NCBI GenBank assembly: GCA_003556955.1
Contig: PWQB01000226.1
Span: 1-14,521, forward strand
Origin: Nostocaceae cyanobacterium CSSed10_463m
GTDB lineage: Bacteria; Cyanobacteriota; Cyanobacteriia; Cyanobacteriales; Nostocaceae
Length of the DNA: 14,521 nucleotides
Reading direction: 5' to 3'
Shown: positions 1 to 6,470 of the stretch, one piece after another
Numbering within the stretch: the stretch's first letter is position 1
Layout of the letters: each line of letters opens with the position of its first letter
The notes under the pieces: generated by a model
What the model was told of the DNA's origin: nothing
The model's input: the letters and a program-made list of their open reading frames with translations, nothing else
Database searches by the model: none
Made by a program: the position numbers and the translations under genes

Positions 1-113
1 GAAAGACTATGCAGCTTGAATAATACCGAGCGCTGACCTAGTAGGGGGAAAGTTCCCCAAAACCAGAAAAACAGACCTAAGCATAAGCAGCTATAACTCA
101 ACAGGTCAATCAT
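1..113 (-). CDS. mrpG: Na+/H+ antiporter subunit MrpG (5' part only, runs off the left edge)
   Basis: The first 37 codons of a small membrane protein start at the ATG at 113-111, whose ATGA overlaps the stop codon of mrpF by 4 bases. The visible N-terminus begins MIDLLSYSCLCLGLFFWFWG, and near the window edge carries a run ending in FKLHSL. This fits the MnhG/PhaG family, which starts with a hydrophobic helix, then a short loop ending in a conserved RLHA-like motif. MrpG is a roughly 100-residue subunit of the Mrp (Mnh/Pha) multisubunit Na+/H+ antiporter in the cytoplasmic membrane. The frame is absent from simple ORF lists because its stop lies outside the window. The family call rests on the short N-terminus, the gene order and the translational coupling; the rest of the protein cannot be seen. 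Confidence 0.85.
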   Translation of the reverse strand, partial: MIDLLSYSCLCLGLFFWFWGTFPLLGQRSVLFKLHSL

Positions 114-361
114 AAGTCACTCATGCGTTTAAGTAGATGTGCTAATAACATTAATCCGGCATTACCCACACTGAGGATGATAATCCCGACCAGACCAATC
201 ATCCAATCATCCCGTAACACGGAGACAATCAAGATCATAATTGATGTTTTGGTGGCAATACTGGCAAATGCCAACATTTTTTGCCAAATATCATCATCTT
301 GCCAAGCTTCATACATGGGTATGAGTAGGGCTAAAATCATGGCAAACAATATCAGATTCAC
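110..361 (-). CDS. mrpF: Na+/H+ antiporter subunit MrpF
   Basis: An 83-residue, very hydrophobic protein with three predicted membrane helices at about residues 1-17, 33-49 and 54-76, and a short charged loop (EAWQDDDIWQK) after the first. Size and topology fit the MrpF/MnhF/PhaF subunit, and the gene sits between mrpE and mrpG as in other Mrp operons. The start codon is GTG at 361-359, and GTGA overlaps the mrpE stop, so translation is probably coupled. MrpF is needed for assembly and cation transport of the Mrp complex in bacteria where this was tested. The sequence alone is too short and hydrophobic to prove the family; context makes the call strong. Confidence 0.88.
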   Translation of the reverse strand: MNLILFAMILALLIPMYEAWQDDDIWQKMLAFASIATKTSIMILIVSVLRDDWMIGLVGIIILSVGNAGLMLLAHLLKRMSDL

Positions 362-747
362 ACTTTCCTCCTCCGTCTCACCCGGTGTACTTCATATAAC
401 CCCTGTTCGTGATATTTCAAAACAATAGTTTTGGGCGTAAAGGTAATCAGGAATATATCTAGGAATATGAGTCCAGGTGTACGTTGAGGTTTGACTCGTT
501 CCATGATCACATCTTCGTGGTTATGGGGACGAAAGATGATTTCAAATGCCTCAATATACGCCTGGGGAATGGCTACTATCACTTCACCCAGTACACGTAA
601 CCAATCCCTTAAAGCTTCCGGGACTTTTTGACGACCAGGTAATAATAGGGCGATGCTGACACCAATAATAATATTAGCCAGACTCAAATCAGCGGTGAGC
701 AAAAACCAAATAGTCAGTCGCAATATCAGATTTAGATGTCCAATCAT
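358..747 (-). CDS. mrpE: Na+/H+ antiporter subunit MrpE
   Basis: A 129-residue protein with hydrophobic segments at about residues 8-38 and 48-66, then a soluble basic tail ending in VHRVRRRRKV. The middle motif, with IPQAYIEAFEIIF followed by HNHEDVIMERVKPQ and then LIFLDIFLITFTPKT, matches the MrpE/MnhE/PhaE family, in which a conserved stretch of the form L-x-x-N-x-I-T-x-T-P-G-T closes the membrane part; here the T-P is kept and the final G is K. It starts at ATG 747-745, overlapping the mrpD stop by 4 bases. MrpE is an accessory subunit that supports stability and full activity of the Mrp complex in the cytoplasmic membrane. Length is somewhat short (many homologues are about 160 residues), mainly at the C-terminus. 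Confidence 0.9.
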   Translation of the reverse strand: MIGHLNLILRLTIWFLLTADLSLANIIIGVSIALLLPGRQKVPEALRDWLRVLGEVIVAIPQAYIEAFEIIFRPHNHEDVIMERVKPQRTPGLIFLDIFLITFTPKTIVLKYHEQGLYEVHRVRRRRKV

Positions 748-2171
748 GCTAATACCATCCCCAACAGCAAAAGCAACATCAAACTCATGACTCCAATCAG
801 ATTTTCAAGTTGCTCAAATACACGTGGTAAATTGACAACTAAGCGTTGAACAATTAAAAAATGTACCAACCAGCCAATACCGATGATCGCTAATGCTTTG
901 ATAATATTTGCCACAGTGTACGCATCGTAGTAAAGAGTACTTGCAGCAATGAGCGAGCCTAGTAATAGGAGCAGTGGAGGCCAAAAACCAGGTTTGACAT
1001 CCTTTCCTTGTCCATGCGGCAGAAAGATGAATTTCGCATAGACAATTGCCGTTCCTACAGCCCCAATATTCATTAACATAACTTGCCAAGGAAGAAGATT
1101 TTTCAGCGTCAGCATCTTAGCCCCAAAGCCAACTAGCAAGGGAAAACCCGATATTGAAAGACTACCCATGACCAGGGCAATCCACAGCGCATGATTCATT
1201 GGCTGATTTTGCAATTCCTTGAAGTCTCGACTGGGTAAGTTACCTGCAATTAGGAACAGCGTTGATTTTGCTAGTCCGTGTCCCAAGGCATAAAAACCTG
1301 CTACCCCCGGTGCAACAAGAAGCCAGCCTAGCTGAGAAATACTACTCAAGGCCAGCAAACGCTTCGTATCCTTTTCAAATAAGGCATAACCTACGCCCAG
1401 AAACGCTGTGCCTACTCCAAATATTCTGACAATGGGATCAATCTCTGGCACTAGCAAAGCACAGCGCACCAAGGGAAATACACCAGTTTTGACCACAACT
1501 CCTGATAGTAAGGCTGACACAGGCGTTTCTGATTCGGAGTGTGTCAAGGGTAACCACAATCCTGATACAAATATTCCCCCTTTTGTCAAGAGTCCGACAA
1601 AGATTAAGGCGATCGCCTCCTTTGGTGCGTTAGCCAAACCTGTAAAAGCAAAGGAATGATTCGTCTTATAGACCAACACCGCGCCCACCAAATAAAACAG
1701 CATTGCTGTATTACTGACAAACAGATAGCGCAACCCTACCCAAATCGAGCGATTGGTGCGGGAATAAGCAATCAAGAGAAACGCCGCAATCCCAATTACC
1801 TCTAACGCCACATATAAACTAATGAAATCCGCAGAGACAAAAGCGGCGTTAACGCTGCCATGCAAAATCGCAATCTGTGTATAAAAGAAAGCCGTTTTAT
1901 CAGTTTGCCAACAGTAGAGGATGACCCCAGTAGTCACCAGGGCATTTGTCAATATAAAGTAGCCACTCAATTGATCAACTACTAAGGTGACACCAAAACT
2001 ATCCAGTAAACTTAGTGTCAACTGAGACTGGTTAAAAAATAACGACAACGCATATCCCGCCGAAACCAGTGCTACACAAAGGGCGATGTATCGGTCAAGC
2101 TTGGGAAGCAGATAAATAACGAATCCCAAAAATAACGGTAATGCGATCCATGCAATAGTAATGTTATTCAT
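744..2171 (-). CDS. mrpD: Na+/H+ antiporter subunit MrpD (NuoL/M/N-like proton-conducting subunit)
   Basis: A 475-residue polytopic membrane protein with about 14 hydrophobic segments, related to the NuoL/NuoM/NuoN and NdhD/NdhF proton-translocating subunits. Visible hallmarks are the membrane glutamate in LYVALEVIGI (E124), the lysine in LLTKGGIF (K197), the loop histidine in LPLTHSESETPVSALLSG (H211), K228 in VVKTG, and H298/K302 in GHGLAKSTLF. These correspond to the Glu-Lys-His-Lys proton path of this family. Length is that of MrpD (about 490) and shorter than MrpA. Start ATG 2171-2169 overlaps the mrpC stop by 4 bases. It could be mislabelled as NdhD, but the mrpC/E/F/G neighbours make it an Mrp antiporter subunit. 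Cyanobacterial Mrp operons often have a second MrpD-like gene; none is seen in this window. Confidence 0.93.
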   Translation of the reverse strand: MNNITIAWIALPLFLGFVIYLLPKLDRYIALCVALVSAGYALSLFFNQSQLTLSLLDSFGVTLVVDQLSGYFILTNALVTTGVILYCWQTDKTAFFYTQIAILHGSVNAAFVSADFISLYVALEVIGIAAFLLIAYSRTNRSIWVGLRYLFVSNTAMLFYLVGAVLVYKTNHSFAFTGLANAPKEAIALIFVGLLTKGGIFVSGLWLPLTHSESETPVSALLSGVVVKTGVFPLVRCALLVPEIDPIVRIFGVGTAFLGVGYALFEKDTKRLLALSSISQLGWLLVAPGVAGFYALGHGLAKSTLFLIAGNLPSRDFKELQNQPMNHALWIALVMGSLSISGFPLLVGFGAKMLTLKNLLPWQVMLMNIGAVGTAIVYAKFIFLPHGQGKDVKPGFWPPLLLLLGSLIAASTLYYDAYTVANIIKALAIIGIGWLVHFLIVQRLVVNLPRVFEQLENLIGVMSLMLLLLLGMVLA

Positions 2172-2503
2172 GGCGTGTTATTTTTCTCAATCTCGTTGCT
2201 TTCCAAAGTCGGATTATCCCGTGCTAGCTTCATCACACCTACCAGCATTATGGCCTGAATCGAAAATCCGATCACAATTGCCGTCAATATCACCGCTTGG
2301 GGAACTGGGTCAGCATAAGCGCGATTTTCTCCATTGACAACAATGGGTGTAAAAAAGCCATTTTGTGATGAAATCAGGACGTAATAAGCGATTACCCCCG
2401 TACTCATTACATCCATTGAAATGATCTTCATTACCAGGTTTTTTTTCAGGATAATGCCGAAAAATCCGCACAATATTGTGGCGAATACGTATGCTTCTAA
2501 CAC
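2168..2503 (-). CDS. mrpC: Na+/H+ antiporter subunit MrpC (NuoK-like)
   Basis: A 111-residue protein with three membrane helices (about residues 3-20, 28-46 and 70-92) and a charged C-terminal tail. The motif ADPVPQAVILTAIVIGFSIQA (starting near residue 64) is the signature DP-PQA-LTAIVIG of MrpC/MnhC and NuoK-like subunits. The start is GTG at 2503-2501, with no clear Shine-Dalgarno sequence. It is the first gene of the visible mrp cluster, with 148 bases separating it from the antiporter gene upstream. MrpC partners MrpD in the membrane core of the complex. The 148-base gap upstream holds a heptamer repeat array, so whether mrpC has its own promoter or is read through from the nhaS3-like gene is not settled by sequence. 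Confidence 0.92.
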   Translation of the reverse strand: MLEAYVFATILCGFFGIILKKNLVMKIISMDVMSTGVIAYYVLISSQNGFFTPIVVNGENRAYADPVPQAVILTAIVIGFSIQAIMLVGVMKLARDNPTLESNEIEKNNTP

Positions 2504-2544
2504 GGGAATTGCCTATGGGATAGTGGGATAAAATTGGCTAGTGG

Positions 2545-2596
2545 TTCGTAATTCGTAATTCGTAATTCGTGGTTCGTGGTTCGTAATTCGTAATTC
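2545..2596. repeat. Heptanucleotide tandem repeat (TTCGTAA)n, STRR type
   Basis: Seven perfect-period 7-bp units plus a partial eighth: TTCGTAA three times (2545-2565), TTCGTGG twice (2566-2579), TTCGTAA twice (2580-2593), then TTC. Short tandemly repeated repetitive (STRR) heptamers are a known feature of heterocystous cyanobacterial genomes. It lies between the antiporter gene stop (2652) and the mrpC start (2503). A second array of the same unit in the opposite orientation is at 8326-8360. Confidence 0.93.
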
Positions 2597-2651
2597 CGAC
2601 ACTAGAAGGGTTTGATTGATGGGGAGTGGGGTTTATTTCCGCACAGAGGTG

Positions 2652-4040
2652 TTAGTTGGTTAGTTTGGCTTTTTCTAAAGATTCTTTTTCCTCTGGCGAT
2701 TGTTTAAATGCAAACCGTAATAAAGGTGGTGCTAAGAAGGTGGTCAAAATCACCATAATGATTATTGCCGCTTGTAATGGTTTATCAAGAGTACCACTAG
2801 CTGCACCAATTCCGGCAAATACTAGCCCAACTTCACCACGGGGAATCATACCGGCACCCACCGCTAAACGGTTAATTTTAACTGCGCCGAAAACAGACCA
2901 ACCAGCGATAAGTTTACCGATAATCGCTACCACAATTAAGAAGGTAGCAATAATTAATCCGGCACGATTTTCTGGAACTAAAGGATTAAGAACGCCTAAA
3001 TCAACTTTCGCGCCAACTGATACAAAGAACACTGGAACTAAGATATCAGCAATGGGTTTAACCTGCTCATCTAGTTCTTTGCGTTTATCTGTTTCATCCA
3101 AAACTAAGCCAGCCGCAAATGCACCTAAAATAGCTTCTAAATGAATGGCATTACCCAAGAAAGCCATAAAAAAGGCAAAGATGAAAGCTGGAATAATTAA
3201 GTTGCCTCTGGTTTGCAATTTATTAGCAATAGCCACAAAGGTCTGATTGAAATATTTACCGAGGAGAATTGAGCCAATCAGAAATACAGTTGCGCTGACA
3301 ATCAGATAAATGACGTTGAAAATATCAACCTCACCAGTTTTAGCTAGACTCGCTACTACTGCCAACACAATGATGCCTAAAATGTCATCAATGACTGCTG
3401 CACCGACAATAATTTGACCTTCACTAGATTTTAATTGCCCAATTTCTGACAAAACTTTGGAGGTAATACCAATACTAGTAGCTGTCAGTGCCGCACCAGC
3501 AAAAATCGCTGGAATTACTGGGACATTAAAGAGCAACATCAGTCCTGTAGTACCTGCTGCAAAAGGAACAGCCACCCCAACACAAGCTACAACTACCGCC
3601 TGAGAACCGACTTTCTGCAATTCTTTTAAGTCTGATTCTAGACCAATTTCAAATAGCAGAATAATCACACCTAGTTCGGCGAGAACGGAAATGATTTCAC
3701 TCTGGCTTTGAAAAATTGATATGACTGCTTCGGGACTGATGTCGTTAATAAATTGCAGAACAGTCATAATGATGGAGTCAGAAGCAGTTGCACCACTATC
3801 AGCAAATACCACCAAGTTTAGTGCCGAAACACCTACGACTACACCACCCAGTAACTCACCTAAAACGGGAGGTAAGTCAATCATTTTAGACAATTCACCG
3901 CCAATTTTGCTGGCTAGATAAATAACTATTAAGCTGAGTAATACACCAGCTAAGACAATTGGCGCATTTTCGGCTTCGTTTGTGTTTGCAAGTACAGGAT
4001 TCTGCCAGGCTAAGTTAACTATGAATTGTGAGAAAGTCAT
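2652..4040 (-). CDS. nhaS3: Na+/H+ antiporter, CPA2 family, NhaS3-like
   Basis: A 462-residue membrane protein with about 12-13 hydrophobic segments of the monovalent cation:proton antiporter-2 family. Hallmarks are LLFEIGLESDL (residues 128-138), the unwound-helix motif ALTATSIG (184-191), the paired aspartates in AAVIDDILG (D218, D219) expected of electrogenic Na+/H+ exchangers, and FVSVGAKVDL and PRGEVGLVFAG nearer the C-terminus. It ends at residue 462 with no C-terminal RCK/TrkA-N or USP domain, unlike Kef-type channels. Length and architecture match cyanobacterial NhaS3, which in Synechocystis was reported in the thylakoid membrane; the location here is not shown by the sequence. It lies 224 bases downstream of bicA on the same strand, which suggests it helps export the Na+ that BicA brings in. 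Start is ATG 4040-4038, with no Shine-Dalgarno. The exact paralogue (NhaS3 or another NhaS) is less sure than the family. Confidence 0.87.
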   Translation of the reverse strand: MTFSQFIVNLAWQNPVLANTNEAENAPIVLAGVLLSLIVIYLASKIGGELSKMIDLPPVLGELLGGVVVGVSALNLVVFADSGATASDSIIMTVLQFINDISPEAVISIFQSQSEIISVLAELGVIILLFEIGLESDLKELQKVGSQAVVVACVGVAVPFAAGTTGLMLLFNVPVIPAIFAGAALTATSIGITSKVLSEIGQLKSSEGQIIVGAAVIDDILGIIVLAVVASLAKTGEVDIFNVIYLIVSATVFLIGSILLGKYFNQTFVAIANKLQTRGNLIIPAFIFAFFMAFLGNAIHLEAILGAFAAGLVLDETDKRKELDEQVKPIADILVPVFFVSVGAKVDLGVLNPLVPENRAGLIIATFLIVVAIIGKLIAGWSVFGAVKINRLAVGAGMIPRGEVGLVFAGIGAASGTLDKPLQAAIIIMVILTTFLAPPLLRFAFKQSPEEKESLEKAKLTN

Positions 4041-4144
4041 GTTTGATTTTGGTTGCTTTGATTAATTCTGCTGTGATTTGGAACTTATGGGATAAGTCCC
4101 CAGTCATCATGAAGTAGTGGATAAGTACAAAGACATCATATAAA

Positions 4145-4209
4145 TGTTCGTAGTCATTGCTTCTAGCTCTTGGAAAACTTATAGAGTGATAAATCACTCA
4201 CTACGAACA
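4145..4209. repeat. Structured inverted repeat between bicA and the antiporter gene; possible bicA terminator or attenuator
   Basis: A 10-bp perfect inverted repeat, TGTTCGTAGT at 4145-4154 and ACTACGAACA at 4200-4209, encloses a second tight hairpin, GAGTGAT-AA-ATCACTC at 4184-4199. Read in the direction of bicA (minus strand) the inner hairpin is followed by TATAAGTTTT, so it could end or attenuate transcripts leaving bicA. The outer TTCGTAGT/ACTACGAA arms resemble small dispersed elements common in Nostoc genomes. The rest of the bicA-antiporter gap (4041-4264) is AT-rich with nothing else recognisable. Confidence 0.55.
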
Positions 4210-4264
4210 AAATTTTATATTCGATTTAATTATGTCTACTTGCTTAGTTATCCAACTTACTTAA

Positions 4265-5971
4265 TTAACGAGGATATCCATAGGTATCAGTGTCGTTGAC
4301 AGTAATAACATTTTCACCAAGGGAGTAAGGATCAACTAAGGTCAAAGCTTGCTGGAGTGCTTGCGAACGATTCATAAAGAAATGGTGTGAAGGGACGAAT
4401 CTCTCAATGCCAAATTTTTCTAAGCGTCGTTTAATTTTACCAGATGCACCGACAATTAATACATGACGACCTTGTTCACTAGCATCTTTAATTGCGTTTT
4501 CAATAGCCAAGGACGCAGTTACACCTAACATGGGTACATCGCTTAAATCAACTATTAGCACGTCAGACTCTGCCATCGCTAAATGTTCACGAGCGATCGC
4601 TTTGGAAACTCCAAAGATCATCGGTCCACTCAGGTAGAATAAAAGCACCCGTCCGTTAGCTTGATCAAGTAATTTTTTCTCTTCGTTGTTCAAGACGATG
4701 GCATCATCCGCATCGGTAATCGTCTTCACATCCTGAGCTTGTAACTGAGAAAGACGTTCGATAGTTAAGATGTTGGCAATGAAAACTCCCACACCGACAG
4801 CCACAATCAAGTCAACGAAGACGGTTAAGAACATCACACCGTACATAATCAGCGCACCCTTCAGGGATACCTTATGAGCGCGTTGTAAAAAGCTCCAGTC
4901 GAGAATGTCAAGCCCCACTTTGAGGGCAATACCAGCTAATACCGCCATTGGGATAGGTTGAGTTAAACCAGCTGCCCACAAAACTACAACCAGTAAAATT
5001 AAGGCACGAGTCAAACCAGATAAAGCCGTTCTCGCACCAGTCTGGATATTCACGACTGTTCCCATCGTTGCACCAGCACCAGGGAGTCCACCACATAAAC
5101 CAGATACTAAGTTACCGATACCTTGACCAATTAATTCTTGATTAGACTTGTGTTCAGTGCGAGTCAAACTATCTGCAATAACTGCTGTTAACAAGGTATC
5201 AATACAACCCAACATCCCCAACATTGCTCCATCAACAAGCATTACAATGATTTGAGATGTATTAAAGGTAGGTATTTGTAATGTCGGCAATCCCATTGGG
5301 ATTTCGCCAATCCGTCTAATTTCAGCATCTTGGAAAAAGACTAGGGAAATTATTGTGACTACTACTAATGCAACTAATTGGGGTGGTGCAAAGCGCTTAA
5401 CTTTAGATGGTATTAAGAAAATAATTGCCACAGTCATCACTCCCAAAGCTGTTTCCACAGGATTCATCTTTGTGAATAAATCGGGCAAATTTTGCACCAT
5501 TCCTAGTACACCACCTTTGGGACTGGGTTGACCCAGAAAAGGAGCAATTTGCAATAACACCAAAATGATGCCAATACCAGACATGAATCCAGAAATCACA
5601 CTGTAGGGCATCAGAGTAATATACTTACCCAGCTTGAATACTCCCAATAAAATTTGAAATACCCCGGCCAGCATCACGACTGTAAATGCCATTGCCATAC
5701 CGTTTTCTGGGTTTTTGGCGATCATCGAACTGATAACGGCAGTTGTAACTACGGTCATTGGCCCGGTCGGCTCAGAAATCAGGGTTGGTGTCCCACCAAA
5801 TAAAGCGGCGAAAAAGCCTACACAAACAGCACCATAAAGACCAGCTACAGGCCCAGCACCAGAGGCAACACCGAATGCTAATGCTAGAGGTAAGGACACG
5901 ATGGCAGTAGTCAGACCACCGAATAAATCACCTTTTAAGTTTCTAAAATGGATCGTATTAGTTAAACTCAT
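4265..5971 (-). CDS. bicA: Na+-dependent bicarbonate transporter BicA (SulP family with STAS domain)
   Basis: A 568-residue SulP (SLC26-like) transporter, collinear with the characterised Synechococcus PCC 7002 BicA. The membrane domain (about 14 segments, residues 13-405) includes the near-identical run LFGGTPTLISEPTGPMT (57-73) and GCIDTLLTAVIADSLTRTEH (255-274). T69, D258, T262 and T302 fall at the same numbers as the substrate and Na+ site residues I recall from the solved BicA structure. A cytoplasmic STAS domain follows (about 430-546), with RVLLFYLSGPMIFGVSKAIA and VDLSDVPMLGVTASLA. BicA is a low-affinity, high-flux HCO3- importer of the cytoplasmic membrane, feeding the CO2-concentrating mechanism. 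Start is ATG 5971-5969. A separate upstream promoter region is visible. Other SulP proteins carry sulfate, but the site residues and close similarity argue for BicA. Confidence 0.95.
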   Translation of the reverse strand: MSLTNTIHFRNLKGDLFGGLTTAIVSLPLALAFGVASGAGPVAGLYGAVCVGFFAALFGGTPTLISEPTGPMTVVTTAVISSMIAKNPENGMAMAFTVVMLAGVFQILLGVFKLGKYITLMPYSVISGFMSGIGIILVLLQIAPFLGQPSPKGGVLGMVQNLPDLFTKMNPVETALGVMTVAIIFLIPSKVKRFAPPQLVALVVVTIISLVFFQDAEIRRIGEIPMGLPTLQIPTFNTSQIIVMLVDGAMLGMLGCIDTLLTAVIADSLTRTEHKSNQELIGQGIGNLVSGLCGGLPGAGATMGTVVNIQTGARTALSGLTRALILLVVVLWAAGLTQPIPMAVLAGIALKVGLDILDWSFLQRAHKVSLKGALIMYGVMFLTVFVDLIVAVGVGVFIANILTIERLSQLQAQDVKTITDADDAIVLNNEEKKLLDQANGRVLLFYLSGPMIFGVSKAIAREHLAMAESDVLIVDLSDVPMLGVTASLAIENAIKDASEQGRHVLIVGASGKIKRRLEKFGIERFVPSHHFFMNRSQALQQALTLVDPYSLGENVITVNDTDTYGYPR

Positions 5972-6047
5972 ACTGGGGTTGTGATTAGGAAAATAGTAAA
6001 ATTTGAATTTGTGAAAATTGTCTGCTGCTCAGGCAAGTTTTTGTGTT

Positions 6048-6077
6048 AATATAGAAATCAAAAACCGACAAAAACAA
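6048..6077 (-). promoter_or_regulatory. Candidate sigma70-type promoter for bicA
   Basis: On the minus strand there is TTGTTT (6077-6072) as a -35 element, an 18-base spacer, and TATATT (6053-6048) as a -10 element. Transcription would start near 6040, giving a leader of about 70 bases before the bicA ATG at 5971. The elements match the consensus at 4/6 and 5/6 positions. AT-rich DNA produces such matches often, so this is a candidate only; it gains weight from the palindrome that overlaps the -35. Confidence 0.4.
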
Positions 6078-6089
6078 TTGTTTTTCTCG
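6066..6089. promoter_or_regulatory. 24-bp dyad upstream of bicA, possible operator
   Basis: A perfect 16-bp palindrome, AAAAACAATTGTTTTT (6070-6085), is extended by CGA/TCG arms (6066-6068 and 6087-6089) after a single C:C mismatch, so 22 of 24 positions are symmetric. It lies 95-118 bases upstream of the bicA start and covers the candidate -35 element, where a repressor or activator dimer would sit. I do not recognise it as a CcmR, CmpR or NtcA consensus. Confidence 0.4.
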
Positions 6090-6470
6090 ACAACGCAGTA
6101 GAATAGATGGATTTTATAGATGGCGATTCGCTAAGAAGAATCCTGAAAAACATGGCTGGGATCAACAACATCTACAAACTTGACGACAAAACCCACAAAA
6201 CATAAATTAAGTGCAAGTTTTATGATGGTCAAATTTTATGTTGTTAAGAATAGCTTACAGCCTTATCGGCCAATATAATTCATTGTCCAGCTTTGGGATT
6301 AAATAAATATTAAATTAATTTCATAGATAAAAAGCTATGGATGTTAAATAATACTCATTAAAATAATAAATCTAATAATTTATACTTATATTAAGTCCAT
6401 GATCGAAATTGTCTTACCTAAAAGTTTCCTCAAGAGGAAGATGCACCCCAATAATTAATACTGCTGTCAA
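6090..6470. other. Intergenic region between bicA and the large pentapeptide gene
   Basis: About 380 AT-rich bases with no recognised gene. A 32-codon open frame on the plus strand (6107-6205, starting MDFIDGDSLRRIL) has no ribosome binding site and no family I recognise. A short hairpin, TTCCTC-AA-GAGGAA, at 6426-6439 lies 32 bases past the stop of the pentapeptide gene; on the minus strand it is followed by CTTTT and could be a weak terminator. Confidence 0.5.

Noticed and set aside
123..428. 101-codon plus-strand frame opposite mrpF/mrpE
   Set aside because: The minus strand has clear Mrp proteins with coupled starts; this is a shadow frame.
744..2171. Possible NDH-1 subunit (NdhD) of respiratory complex
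   Set aside because: The coupled neighbours mrpC, mrpE, mrpF and mrpG identify the locus as Mrp antiporter; no other ndh gene is present.
2545..2596. Tandem repeats considered as CRISPR
   Set aside because: The units are 7 bp and contiguous, with no spacers; the same holds for the arrays at 8326 and 12510.
4015..4197. 60-codon minus-strand frame between bicA and the antiporter gene (MIYHSISFPRAR...)
   Set aside because: It overlaps the antiporter start, runs through the inverted repeat at 4145-4209, has no ribosome binding site and no recognisable family.
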